In this document: piece by piece, positions 10,743 through 22,954 of the stretch | Layout of the letters: every line of letters begins with the position of its first letter | Numbering within the stretch: position 1 is the first letter of the stretch | Source of the DNA: Prorocentrum cordatum | Taxonomy: Eukaryota > Sar > Dinophyceae > Prorocentrales > Prorocentraceae | Reading direction: 5' to 3' | DNA: 64,000 nt | Assembly (NCBI GenBank): GCA_963575745.1 | Contig: CAUYUJ010021138.1 | Coordinates: 27,687-91,686 of the forward strand | The notes under the pieces: generated by a model | The model's input: the letters and a program-made list of their open reading frames with translations, nothing else | What the model was told of the DNA's origin: nothing | Databases searched by the model: none | Position numbers and translations under genes: made by a program

Positions 10743-12650
10743 CCTTGATCGAAACGATGAGTCGGATCGGCGATCGACATGAAGCGGACCGGCGGACATC
10801 GGCAGACCAGCATGCCTCCAGTGAAAAACACCGGGGGCCCGCACAGGGAAGCCCGAGCCGAGTGTCGAGGCGGAACCGGAGGCCATCGGCGTCGAAGTCG
10901 CATCGAACCGAAGGAATCGAAACGGGCCCCGCAGCCCCCTCTGTCGCTGCCGCGGGGGCGCTCTTGCCGCTCCCGCTGCAGCCCCCGGGGCGAGAGGGGT
11001 GCTGGGCTTCTTCGGCGACCGCGGCCGCGGACGCGCGGGGCGGCGCAGGGGGCGTCGGGGGCTCCTGCAGCCGCGCGACCTCGCGTGGCACATGGGCGAC
11101 GGCGAGGACCCGGCCTTACGCCAGACGACCCGGCCTTACGCCAGACGACATTTGGAAGCTGGGCGAGGGCTGGCAGATCCGCGGCTGCCAGAACGGTGCC
11201 TTCCCGGAAGAAGGACGCACACTCCCGGAAGAGAGCTCGGACCGCTCCATGGTAAACGGGCTGCTTCCCGGAGGAACAAAAGCAAATTTCCCGGAGCTCC
11301 GCTTTAGCAGCCACGGGTTTGCCAGCCTTCGCCTGGCTTCTGAGAGGTAGCTACCTTTATGCGGTGGCTCACGAGGGCCGCCAACGCGGCACGCCACACT
11401 GGAGACGAGGGCGCTTCCGCGCGACCTTGCACGGGCAGCTTACGCGCCAGCGTCGATGAAGACGACCCCAGACTTCTGCGTCGCTCGTATGGTGGTTGCG
11501 AAGGGGGAGGAGGAGGAGGAAGGACGAAAAGAGGAGAGAGACGATCATCGGCGGCGCGCCCAGGAGGGAAATCAGGAGGGGGCGGGCCGTCTCAGAAGGC
11601 TCCGAAGGCTACTGAGGAGCTCTCTCCAATTTTTTCCCGGAGAGACAGACGTCTTCTCCGAAGGCCGGAGGGCTTCCGAGAAGCCCCGCCGCCTTCGGCA
11701 AAGGCCTGCCCCCCCGTCGCTTTTCCCCTCGGCGCGCCGCCGAGATGGGGGAAGAGGGAGCGCGAAGAGGGAGGGAGGACAGAGGAGGAGAGCGACCGAT
11801 GGATGGGGCAGGCGCGTGTGGACGCGAGCCAAGAGCAGACGAGGCCAAGCAGAGTGGAAGATGCAGCTTCGCACGGAGCGTGCTGCCCACCTCATCGCGA
11901 GGACCCTTCACGTCGGCACCGCGTGCTGCTATCGCAGATGACACTGGGATGTCCACGTCGGGGTGCCAGAGGCGGCAAGGTGCGTAGCGCCGTTTCAGCT
12001 TACCTTTCCGTGCAGAGCCAGCAACATGCGGACCAACACAGGACGCACGAGCCCGCATCTCGACGGGCGAGCTTCACGCCGGTGGCTCGTAGGCCCGGGG
12101 GTCTCGCTCCGCTCAGGTTTGGCAAGAGAGCACAACCCGGGCCAGATAATGGCGATTACTTACAGCTGGATTGGGCTGTGACATGTCCATGCCTGCGGGG
12201 ACTGGAAAACGGTGATGCCGTTGGCCAATCACGCACCTTCATCTGCAACTCGCGACGCGTGTACGGATTCTCTATACAGCGCATATCTGTGCGATATCAG
12301 TGCCGCCATTCGCTTTTGTGCGTTACGTACGCAGAGTGCCCATGTGCGTTCGTACTCCATATTTTGCTTGCTGAGACGAACCAGTACATAATTCTCATGG
12401 AGGGTTCACGTGCGTGCGCGTATGTTTGTCCGCGCGCGGTGCAGCTACTGCATCATCCTAGCACCAGCAAGCGCGTGATTAAGAAACATAATGTCGCAAC
12501 GGCCATGTGCGAATCCACCGACTCGCGCGTTCAACCGAATAGGTATGAGTACGGGGAGAGGGCGAGAGAGAGAGAGAGGTTTATCTCTAGATGCAGATAC
12601 ACATCCATACATCTGTATGTGTGTTAGCCAGCTTGGGAGCCAAGCAGTGT
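10743..12650. other. Non-genic GC-rich region
   Basis: I see no convincing gene. A 20-bp direct duplication containing CGGCCTTACGCCAGACGA lies at about 11109-11149. Short inverted CTTCT-AGAAG-like motifs occur near 11200-11290 and 11590-11700. Overlapping open frames on all strands reflect high GC. Confidence 0.5.
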
Positions 12651-12654
12651 GTTT

Positions 12655-13083
12655 CAAACAATAGAAGTGGTGCTATCCATGTGGAGCAACCTATGTGGTG
12701 AAATCAATGTTGTGCAGTCTATGTGGTACACTCGATTTTGTGTAACCTATGTTGCGCAGTATATGTTAATCAACACACGATCTGCAATATCTGTTGCGTA
12801 ATTTAATGCGATGCCATCTATGCCATTCGCTGTGTCATATATGGAGCAACCAATGTACGTGGTGCAATATCTGTGGTGCAATCTAAGTTGTGCAATATCT
12901 GTCGCGCAATCTCTGTTGTGCAGCCTATGTTGTGCAATCTATGTTGTGCAATCTATAATGTGCAATATATGTGGTGCAATCTGCGGTGGGCAATCCATGT
13001 GGAACAACATATATTGTGAAATGTAGACGGTGCAGTCTATGTGATGCAGACTGTGGTGCAATCTATGTTGTACAATTTTCACA
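12655..13083 (+). repeat. TTGTGCAATCTATG minisatellite array, forward
   Basis: Irregular 10-15-bp units of the type TTGTGCAATCTATG repeat for about 430 bp. The same motif in reverse orientation (TTGCACAACATAGA) forms arrays at 13275-13365, 14835-14885, 16190-16455 and 17700-18050. Confidence 0.85.
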
Positions 13084-13084
13084 G

Positions 13085-13270
13085 AAATGTGCTTACTTTT
13101 AGGGGTTCTTACTTCCCTTCTATGGAATTCGGCTGGTGTGCCGCTCTGACGGCTATGTAGGCGCCGTCGCTGTCCCGTCGCCTTCTCATCGCCGCCCGTC
13201 GCCTGCGCCAGTGTGCCGCTCTGGCGGCTATGTGGTCGCCGTTGCCGCCTCGTCGCCACCTCGTCGGCGC
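13085..13270 (+). repeat. Left inverted arm of the composite satellite
   Basis: A GTGCTTAC-AGGGGTTCTT block is followed by units carrying GTGTGCCGCTCTGGCGGCTATG and GCCGTCGC. The same two blocks appear in reverse complement at 18060-18296, bounding the array between them. Confidence 0.7.
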
Positions 13271-13384
13271 AAAGAGTGCGTACCACATAGAGTGCACCAC
13301 ATAGAGCTCACCACGTACACTGCACAACATGTACTTCACAATATACACTGCACAGCACACACCTGTATATAGCGAGTCACATCA

Positions 13385-14091
13385 ATTCTCCTTTCTAAAC
13401 ACAGAATAGGATCTCCCCCCCCCGGCGTTATCACTACCCCATTCGGGTATGTAAATCATATATGATTCTGACCACACGTCCATCCTAAATATGAATTTAC
13501 ACTATCCCAGGGGGGCCGGTATCCCCCCCCCCTGAGGGTCCCTTGTAAAAACAAAACATTATGCAGTGACATTTTTTGTTCTAACATAACACTTTTTCGA
13601 GCATCCCTTGCACGACATGGGACGAAGTGCACACGCGCGCGTCGTCGCGCGCGCATGCCGAAATCCTTCAAAAATCTTCGGTGCCGGAAGGATTTCGCAA
13701 TCGAGTTTCCAACAAACATACAAAAACACAGGGTTTCGCAGCACGGAGTTGCTAAAAAAAACTTCCGCACGAGCTCTTGCGAAATCTTAAGAAAATCAGT
13801 TCTTTGTTTATACACATATATATATATAAAAGATTGTCACAAAATGCTATTAAACAGGCTTCGCGCGCGCATGTCGAAATCTGTCGAACGCCCTTGCGCG
13901 TGTGCCGTCGCGAGAATTCTGTGCAAAAAATAAAACGAAGTGCAGACGCGCGCGTCGTCGCGCGCGCATGCCGAAAACTTTCAAAACCCATCGGTTTCGG
14001 AAGGATTTCAAAATCGTGTGTCCAAAAAACCTACAACAACACAAGGTTTCGCAACACGGATTTTCAACAAAAGCGTGCGCGGGCGCTCTTG

Positions 14092-14122
<31 letters not shown>

Positions 14123-14888
14123 CTCCCTCCTCCCGCGTCGTCGTCGTCGCCGCCTACGTCGTCCTCTGTCTTTCCTCGTGTTCGTCGTCGTTGTTGCCGT
14201 GGTCGTCCTTCCTCCTCCTCCGTCGTCGTCGTCGTCGTCCGTCGTCGGCGTCTCGTCGTCGTCCATCCTATTTCGTCGCCGTCGTCGTCGTCGTTGTCGT
14301 CGTCGTCGTCGTCTTCCCTGCTCCCTCGTCGTTGTCGTCGTCGGCGCCGCCGTCCTTCCTCCTTCTTCGTCGTTCGCGTCGTCGCCGTCCTCCCTCCTCC
14401 GTCGTCGTTGTCGTCGTTGTCGTCGTTGTCGTCGTTGTCGCCGTCGTCGTCCTTCCTGCTCCCTCGTCGTCGTCTTCGTTGGCGACGTCGTCGTCGTCTT
14501 CGTCGTCGTCGTCGTCGGCGTCGTTGTCGTCGTCGAAGTCGTCGGAGACGTCGTCGGTGTCGTCGTAGTCGCCGTCGTCGTCGTCGTCGTCGGCGTCGTT
14601 GACGTCGTCGTCGTCGTCGTCGGTGTCGTCGTTGTCGTCCTCGACGTCGTTGGAGACATCGTGTCGGCGGCGCCGTCGTCGTCGTTGTCGCTGTCGTCGT
14701 CGGCGTCGATGTCGTGGCCAAGTGTCATGTGTTACGTACCGCCACGGTCTTGTCTTAAGAGGTCTTGCGACCAAGTTCCGGGTGGGAGGGTGGGATGTTT
14801 GCACGAGAAGCGGAGAGGACAGCTTCAAGACGGTCAAAGATTACATTGCACCGCGTAGATCGCACAACCTATATTGTACAACACGCTC
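13385..14888 (+). repeat. Higher-order satellite unit 1 (about 1.5 kb)
   Basis: In order: an AT-rich leader (AGAATAGGATCT, GGGTATGTAAATCA), two monomers of about 300 bp that start GACGAAGTGCA-ACGCGCGCG (13621 and 13933), a TCG-rich tract (14094-14730), a CGGGTGGGAGGGTGGG-type block near 14775, and a short TTGCACAAC array. Frames across the TCG tract are low-complexity artefacts. Confidence 0.85.
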
Positions 14889-16455
14889 CTCCCCTTTGAT
14901 TCTCCTTGCTCAAAACAGAATAGGATCTACCCCCCCCGGAGTTATCACTTCACCCTTCGGGTATGTAAATCAAATGCGATTCTGACCGCGTGTCCATCCA
15001 AACTATGAAATCGCAATGTCAAATGCCAGCCCGGAGGTTCCCTTGTAAAAAACACTATGCGGTGACATTTTTGGTTCTAGCATAATACTTTTTCCTTGCA
15101 ACAAATGTGACGAAGTGCACACGCGCGCGTCGTCGCGCGCGCATGCCGCAATCCTTCAAAAACCTTCGGTGCCGGAAGGATTTCGCAATCGAGATTCCAA
15201 AAAACACATACAAAAAAACACAGGTTTTCGCAACACTGATTTGCTAAAAAAGCTTCTGCGCGAGCTCTTGCGAAATCTCAAACAAAACCAGATTTTTTTT
15301 TCAAGATTTCTACAAAATTCTACCAAACGGGCTTCGCGCGCGCGCATGTCGAAATCTGTCGAACGCCCTTGCGCGTGTGCCGTCGCGAGAATCCTCTGCA
15401 AACAATGGGACGAAGTGCAGACGCGCGCGTCGTCGCGGGCGTATGCCGAAAACCTTCAAAACCCATCGGTTTCGGAAGGATTTCAAAATCGTGTCCAACA
15501 AACCTACAACAAACAAAGGTTTCGCAACACGGATTTTCAACGAAAGCGTGCGCGCGCGCTCTTGCGTCATCGTCGTCTTCGTCGTCGTCGTCGTCGTCGC
15601 CGTCCTCCCTCCTCCCGCGTCGTCGTCGTCGTCGTCGTCGCCTACGTCGTCCTCTGTCTTTCCCCGTGTTCGTCGTCGTCGTCGTCCTCTTTGGCGTCGT
15701 GGTCGTTTCCGTCGTCGTTGTCGCCATGGTCGTCCTTCCTCCTCCTCCGTCGTCGTCGTCGTCGTCGGCGTCGGCGTCTCGTCGTCGTCCCTCCTATTTC
15801 GTCGCCGTCGTCGTCGTCGTCGTTGTCGTCGTCGTCTTCCCTCCTCCCTCGTCGTTGTCGTCGTCGGCGTCGCCGTCCTTCCTCCTTCTTCGTCGTTCGC
15901 GTCGTCGCCGTCCTCCTTCCTCCCTCGTCGTTGTCGTCGTTGTCGTTATTGTCGCCGTCGTCGTCCTTCCTCCTCCCTCGTCGTCGTCTTCGTTGGCGTT
16001 GTCGTCGTCGTCCTCGTCGTCGTCGGCGTCGCTGTCGTCGTCGAAGTCGTCGGGGACGTCGTCGGTGTCGTCCTGGTCGTTGTCGTCGGTGTCGTCGTAG
16101 TCGGTCCTAACAGGTTTTGCAAACCAAGTTGCGGGTGGGTGGGTGTGATGTTTGCGAGAGCACTGGAGATGCCGACTTCAACTTCAGCAGCATGGATTGC
16201 ACGGCATAGATTGCATCACATTTCGTTGCACCACGTACACCGCACCACGTTGATTGTATTGCATAAGCGTGCGCACCTCATAGGGTGCACACAACAATTT
16301 GCACAACATCGATTGCATCATACGTGTATATATATATATATATATATCTATGTATACATAGCACAACCTAGACTGCACAACATGTACTGCACTCGACCGC
16401 TCGCCATCTATCCATATATACTGCACCACATACACTGCGCCACGTAGGCTGCACA
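14889..16455 (+). repeat. Higher-order satellite unit 2 (about 1.55 kb)
   Basis: This unit has the same order of parts as unit 1: AGAATAGGATCT leader near 14917, monomers at 15109 and 15409, a TCG tract (15564-16105), a GCGGGTGGGTGGGTG block near 16130, and a reverse TTGCACAAC array to about 16455 with a (TA)n run at 16327-16352. Confidence 0.85.
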
Positions 16456-17797
16456 ACGTCGATTCTCCTTTCTGGGAGAATGTCGTATTACAATTTCCAT
16501 GCGATTCTGCCGCATCGTCCATCCTAAACATGACCCCGTACTATCCCAAGCGGGCCGGTATCCGCCCCCCCTCATCCTCGGCAACAGGATTCGACGCGCG
16601 CGCACTCGTTTATCACAAATCATCATTTCCAATAATCCCTTGCAACAGATGGGACGAAGTGCGCACGCGCGCGTCGTGGCGCGCGCATGCCAACATCCGT
16701 CAACAATCCTTGGTTTCGCACGGAATTCATAGTCGAGTGTCCCGAAAACATATAACAGCATAAGGTTTCGCAACACGAGATACAATACAAAACTTGTGTC
16801 AGCGCTTTTGCGAATCCTGAAGAAAACCATCGGTCTTCAACGTCTTCATGGAATTCTACCACACGGGCCTTTCGCGCGCGCATGTCGAAACCGTTCCAAT
16901 GCCCTTGCGCGCGTGCTGTCGCAAGAATCCATTGCAACAGGTGGGACGACATGCGCACGCGCGCGCCGTCGCCCGCGCACGCCGAAATCCTTCAAGCACC
17001 TTAGGTTTCTCGCAGGGATTTCAAAACCGAATGTCCCGAACACGCATTAAAACATGTTTTGCAACGCCAGTTTTTATAAAAAACTGCGCCCGCGTGAAAG
17101 TGAATTCTTCAGATAACCATATTTTTGTTCTGCATTTTCGTTCAATTCTGCCAAAAAGGCCAGTCGCGCCGCATGCCGAAATCATTCGAACGCCCTTGCG
17201 CGCATGCTGGGGGGGCACGGTGCGTGTCAAATAACACCATGCGGGCCACTCTCGCGCGCCGGCGGCGCGCGCATGCCGAACTCCTTTAAACGCTTCATCG
17301 CCAACGCGAGGACGCCGTCATCGTCGCCGGCTTGATCCGCATCGGCGCCGTCACTGGCCTTGCATTCGTCGTTGTCACGATCGTCACCAGAATCGCTACG
17401 ATCATCCTCGCGTCTACCGTTGTCGACGTTGCCAAGATACCGCGCCCGCCAAAGTCGCCGACTCGCACCGAAGTGCCCGCTGGGAAGTGCCCGGCGGTCA
17501 GCGCCACCGCGGCCGCGTCGGTCACGCCAAATTAGCTTGCCGCTGCGCGCGCGCGAGCATGCGCGGGTTTGCGCGGCCGCAGATGCACCAGCCAACACCA
17601 AGCACTCATCGCAATCGCCGCCGCACGGGTGTATGCAAACCCAGTCGCGGGTGGGTGGGATGATTGTGCGAGCACTGGAGCTGACAACCCACTGCGAGCA
17701 GAAATTAATTGCACCACATAGATTGCACGGCGTAGATTGCACAACACATATTGCACCGCATATATTGCATAACATGAATTGCGAAACAAAGGTTGCA

Positions 17798-17831
<34 letters not shown>

Positions 17832-18055
17832 CACACCGTCGATTGCATCGCGTATAGTGCGCACCTCATAGATTGCACGACGTAGCTTGCACAACATATA
17901 TTGCACCACGTTGGTTGCACAACATAGATTGCACAACATGTATGGCACAACGTATATCGCACATCATAGCATGCTAGAAACACACTGTTTTGGGGCCACG
18001 CTGGGTAGCGTACATTTTGCAATCTATCTCGTGCAATCAGTATGGTGCAATCTAG
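16456..18055 (+). repeat. Higher-order satellite unit 3, diverged
   Basis: The leader is shortened, monomers start at 16653 and 16944, the TCG tract is replaced by mixed GC-rich sequence (17290-17540), a GCGGGTGGGTGGG block lies near 17645, and a TTGCACAAC array with (AT)n at 17799-17829 follows to about 18050. It keeps the unit order but is the most diverged of the three. Confidence 0.75.
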
Positions 18056-18059
18056 CGGC

Positions 18060-18296
18060 GGGCGGCGGGGAGGAGGCGACGGTAACTACATAGCCGCCAG
18101 GGCGGCACACCGGCCCAGATGACGGGCGGCGACGGCGGCGACGTCGACAGCATAGCCGCCACACCGACAGACAGGCCCAGACGACGGGCGGTGATGGCGG
18201 CGACGGGACGGCGACGGCGGCCACATAGCCGCCAGACCGGCCAGTAGGCACAATCCGTTGGAACTGAAGAACCCCTCAGTGCAAGCACTGTTTGGG
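18060..18296 (-). repeat. Right inverted arm of the composite satellite
   Basis: This is the reverse complement of the left arm: CATAGCCGCCAGACCGG-type units (18060-18245), then AAGAACCCCTCAGTGCAAGCAC (18265-18290). With 13085-13270 it brackets 4.8 kb of higher-order repeat. Confidence 0.7.
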
Positions 18297-18675
18297 GAAT
18301 GAATATACGCACACTTTCATGTACATATGCAAGCACATGCAACATTTTAACAACACCACAGCGTCATACCATCGGCAAGTGCTATCGGGTACATTGTAGC
18401 GCGCTCGTGTCTGCGAGTGGGAGCACAACGTATACGTGAAAAACATGAATGTTCCGCATCTGTGCCCTTACGCGCTAGTGGCGGACTAATCGTGCGCAGT
18501 ACGCGTGCGTCTGTGAACAACGCCGGCGCTCGCAGGATAGGTTGGTTTTGCCGTGGGAAAAACTAGTGCTCGCGTGCACGCGACGAATATTACTGACGAG
18601 TGCCAAAATGCGACGCGGAAAGTTGACGGCAGGAAAAGAGAGGGCGGGAGGTGACGAGATACGGGAAAACATCTG

Positions 18676-18739
<64 letters not shown>

Positions 18740-19868
18740 AGGGGGGGGGTGCGACTGCTTGAACGGGGAAAAGGGGGTGGGCGGAGAGGGGCGGGGGAAG
18801 GGGGAGGGCGAGGTGGGGCGGAGCAGGAATGGGGCTTGGAGGACGTGGCGAATGAAGAGAATAAACGAACATATGGTGCTAGTGGTGGTGGGAAATGGGC
18901 AGGGTGGTGCGGACGTTTCGGGCCGTGACGACCCTGGCACTGGTTTCTGACACCGCCTTGATTCTTCAAACATGAACCACCGGCTGTTTCTCCGATCGCC
19001 AAGTCGTTCCGTGTCTGCCGACGCTGGGCCGCTGGGCACACGGCGGAGTTCCACCCTGAACGCCTGCGCTGGGGTCTCAAACCGCGGCGGCACGACGCAA
19101 ACCTTCCGCAAGAAGAAAGGAGGAGGAGGAGGAGGAGGAGGAGGAGGAGGAGGAGGATCAGGAGGAGGAGGTGGGGGGAGAGGAGGAGGAGTCGGGAGAG
19201 GAGGAGGAGGAGCAGGAGGCCCAGGGGGATGATGAGGATTAGTTAGGAGGGGGGAGAATTCACAGGACATCCGCATGATTGGGGTCAACGTCGATGCGCC
19301 TGTTAAGATGCAGTGTAGAGCGTGCGCGTAATTCCCCTGAGTGGGTGTTATGAGGCAAGGACCCGACAGCCCATCGACATCTTATCGAGGGAAAATCCAA
19401 GGCCTGCGCAGAGGCGCGCGCGCTGCCCTCGTCACCCCAAGCCCTCGCCCCCCCCCCCCCCTCCACCACAGGCGAGCGTGCGGCCCGTTCGCAAGGGGGC
19501 CTGTACTGCAAGCCGGTAGCTTCCAGATGAAACCAAGGGATGCGGCGCCGCTGACACTGCGTTGCCAATGGCGCGTGCGAGCGGGCCTGCGCCAGAAGGA
19601 GGGTTCCCTGAGCCCTTCGTTAACTTGCGAGCCACATTCCTCTCTGTATCCCACGGAGAAAATGGCCGACAAAGGGGCGAGAGGGGGGGCGCCGTGCCCT
19701 CCGAGATGCCCTCGCTAGTGCGATCGGCGCTCCCTGCGTCTAGACAGACGCTGTTCCCCGCGCCGGACGCGCTCAGAAATGCGCGGCCCCTGCTCTCGTT
19801 GACTTCACCTCGCGCCGGCTCGCCCGCCACTTCGTCTTGTCGTCTTCTGCGAGGTCGCACTCAATAAC
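18297..19868. other. Non-genic; TG, GGA and C-rich tracts
   Basis: (TG)n spans 18677-18738, G-rich sequence follows to 18830, (GGA)n spans 19118-19215, and a C-run lies at 19449-19460. No frame has coding character apart from these tracts. Confidence 0.6.
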
Positions 19869-21061
19869 TCAGAAAATCTGGGAACGCATGCGGCCGCTGT
19901 TGGCCAATTTGTGTCGCAATTCACCCGCCGAACAAGAATGGCCAATGTTGTTCAACATAGCGTCATAGATGCCGCCCAAGGTCGCCTGCGGCGCCTCCGC
20001 GTCCAATCTTTGATAACAAAACCTTCCACAGCTGTCTTTAACCGCTATGCGGTCAGAAGGCAGAAGGGGGCCCCCGTTGGGAAATTGTGCCGGCCCCATT
20101 GCTTCAGTTTCCTACTCCTTTCCCACTTCCCACGCGCCTGCGCAATCCCTTTTGCGAAGCAAGAATTCTGATGCTCCAACAAATTCTCTAGAATGGACCC
20201 CCCCCCTTCCGTGCGCAGTGTTTGCAAGACGCCCTTAGTGATTCCTTCTTGGGTCGCTGTGAAACTGAAGAATCCCAGAAGCGTTGCGATCTCAAGGTCG
20301 TCGTTGAGGAACATGGGTTTTCGAAGTTCGTCATCAGCACCGGTCGGTTGCCTTTGAACCTCGGGGCCTCCGTCTTCCCGGACCTCCTTCGCTCTCCGTC
20401 GAACGAGCGAGTCGATCTCCGGAGGCAAAATTTCCAGATAATTGGGTTGGCATCCATCTTTTCAGACCTCCTTCTCGTCCGTCTCACCGCGGGAGTCAAT
20501 CGGTTTCCGGGGTTCATCCAACTTCATCCCCCGGCGAACAATCGAGCGCAGAGCAGGGCCGATCGGGTTTCATTGATCCAATTGTGCTTCGATCTCCTGG
20601 GGCAACATTTCCACGTACTTCGGTTCGGATATGTTTTTCCGAAATTCTTCGTCGGCGCCCACTGGCTGCTTACGAACCTCGGGGCCTCCAAATTCCCTCG
20701 GGCTTGCGTCGTCCAATTTTGCTCGCCGGCGCACAGACGAGCGCGACGCAGGGCCAATCGAATTCCATTTGCGCAGTTGTTCTTGTATCTCGTGGAACAG
20801 CTGTGTAAGACGATTGGATTCGCTTGTAGCAGAGGGGCAGGCTGCTCCTGGGCCCGAGCGGGCGGCGGTGCTGAGGGGAACCGAGGCGGCTCCGCAAACT
20901 CCCCTGGCAGCTCTTCCCCCTTGACCCCGCGGGGCGCAGGGGGAAGGGGGGGCCGAGCAAACTCTGCAATCCCCCGCTGCCGTCTGCCCGCCTCTCTCGC
21001 CGTCGCTGTTGTCCACCTTGATGTCGGCGCCCATCTGCGCGCCCTGTGGCGCCGGCTCCTG

Positions 21062-21111
<50 letters not shown>

Positions 21112-21292
21112 GCCGAAGTTGCCCAACAGCAAAGGGTCCCGGGGCGCGTGCAACCAACTGTTCACATAGTGTAATCCTGGCAAGCGTGCGCTTCCGGGCA
21201 TGGGTGCGGCGCGTCCGTTCTCTGCGTCTTTGGCTCGTCGTTTTTTCAAGGCCACACTCAAATCTTCCATCGCAAATTGGAAAATGCGACAC
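19869..21292 (-). pseudogene. Decayed protein with internal repeats, unknown family
   Basis: One minus-strand frame stays readable from 21292 to about 20045 across two TGA codons (20570-20572 and about 20467). It carries a repeated theme: SVRRRAKLDD...GGPEVRKQPVGADEEFRK...YVEMLPQEIEAQLD, then a second version with LVRRRAKEVREDGGPEVQRQ and YLEILPPEIDS. A (TC)n tract at 21066-21107 sits inside the frame as an Arg-Glu run. Repetition of sense sequence in one frame argues that it once encoded protein. I do not recognise the family. It could also be a tandem DNA repeat that happens to stay open. Confidence 0.4.
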
Positions 21293-22490
21293 AAGAAATG
21301 TCCATTACTGGATCACGACCCAGTCACTTTAGAGAGGATCGCAAAAAGGTGCGGCATCGGAAGGGCTGCAGAGACTGTTATGTTTTGTTTATTCTCCTCC
21401 CCTGGCCCCGGCAGAACATGCGCAGGACGCTCGACCAGCATGAGCTCATGATCTGGTTCGGTTCCTTTACAGGCCGAACCAAGAGGGGGCGACCCCGAAC
21501 CGACGCGACTCTCAGCGAGCATTGACGGACCGAAGCGCGGCGAACCACGATGCGACGAACTGTATCAACACCAAACGAAACGATACGAATCGAGACGCAG
21601 GCCGAACCGACCTGATCCGAAGAGAGACGCAGCAAACCAAGACTGGACAGGCCGAGCACGCTTTGGCCCCCCCCCCTTCTGACACTGCACGGCGTCTCCT
21701 GGCGAAGGAGCCGCGCTCCGAGGTACCGAGGCCCCTCGCGCGCAAAAAACCCGGGCCACGATCTGACGTGACATGTTTTTGAGACGTACTGTGCTGCACT
21801 GCGCTGTGCTGCGTCATGCCTGCGCTCCCCTCGGCGGTCCGGTCACACCTGCATGCTACTACGATCTCGCACGGCACGCGCAGCACTCAGGGCCCCCCGC
21901 GCCTCCAACGCCCGCGCGCCCCCCGGCCGCCGGCGCCTGCGCGCCCGGCCAGGGGCGCCGTGGCGGGCCGCCACGCTGCGTCATGCCGTGTTGAACTGTG
22001 CCGTTCGCTGCTGCGTTGTGGATCAAAGCATACTTGGCATCCCAATCCTGTCCGAACTGATCTGGGTCCTAAGCTCCAGCTGCCTGCGCGCACGCTTGGC
22101 CCCAAGCTGGCGGCAGTCGTAACGTGCGGGGCGTTCAACCAGCTCGAACAGTATCGATTTCAGCTCCGAGGCGGGCCGAACCGATCGGGGGGCGAATCCG
22201 AACAGAACCGAAACGCACCCAGACGACGACAAAGCCCCCGCACGACACCGCCTCAAACAATGCAAAACCAGCGCTTCGCGGGAGGTATCCTCAACACATC
22301 CTGCAGAGGGAGGCTCTCGCTGCAGGAGAAGCTCTCGCTCGAGACATCCCCAACAAATCCTGCAGAAGGAGCGCTCCGCTCTGGACATCTCCAACACATT
22401 CTCAAGTTAGTGATTCGCCTGGGCGACCTAGACACGTGAAAACCACAGTTCCGCTCGAGACATCCTCCACCCGCTCATGTTAGAGATCCG
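21293..22490. other. Non-genic region
   Basis: GC-rich sequence with GAACCGA-type short repeats (21480-21620 and 22150-22250) and a diverged repeat around ACATCCTGCAGAGGGAGG (22285-22440). No supported gene. Confidence 0.5.
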
Positions 22491-22506
22491 CCTGCGCGAC
22501 CTGGGA

Positions 22507-22800
22507 CAAGCGTGATAACACGTGGGCCCCCTTCGACACAAAGCGGGGCAAGCGTGAAAGCACGTGGATCCCTTTGGGCTCCAGGGCGGGACGGGCGTGA
22601 AAACATGTGGGCCCCGCCCGCCCTAGAGCGGAAGACAAATAAGCGTGAAAGCGTGTGGGTCCCTTTTGCGCCAGAGCGGAGCAAGCGTGAAAGCACGTGT
22701 GCCCCTTTCGCGCCAGAGCGGAACAAGCGTGAAAGCACGTGGGTCTGTTCGACCCAGCGCGGAACAGGTGTGAAAACACGTGGGCCTCTTTCGCCGCAGG
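22507..22800 (+). repeat. Tandem array around CAAGCGTGAAAGCACGTGGG, about 7 units
   Basis: Units of roughly 42-50 bp each contain AAGCGTGAAAGCACGTGGG and end in CCAGAGCGGA or a variant. Successive units differ in the middle. Confidence 0.8.
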
Positions 22801-22954
22801 ATGACCTCCCAGGAAGCCGGACCACAGCGATGCATCCCTCATTTCGCTGCGTGGTAGCGTGGCCGGAGGAAACCATTTTGGATACACATGCGCGGAAAAG
22901 AAAGTGGAGGGGGAGGACGGAAAGGAGGATGCCGAAGGAAGAGAGGAGAGTTCT

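Noticed and set aside
14008-14730. Ser/Arg/Val-rich frames of over 200 codons
   Set aside because: The frames follow the TCG microsatellite and are open in all phases; no protein feature remains outside the repeat.
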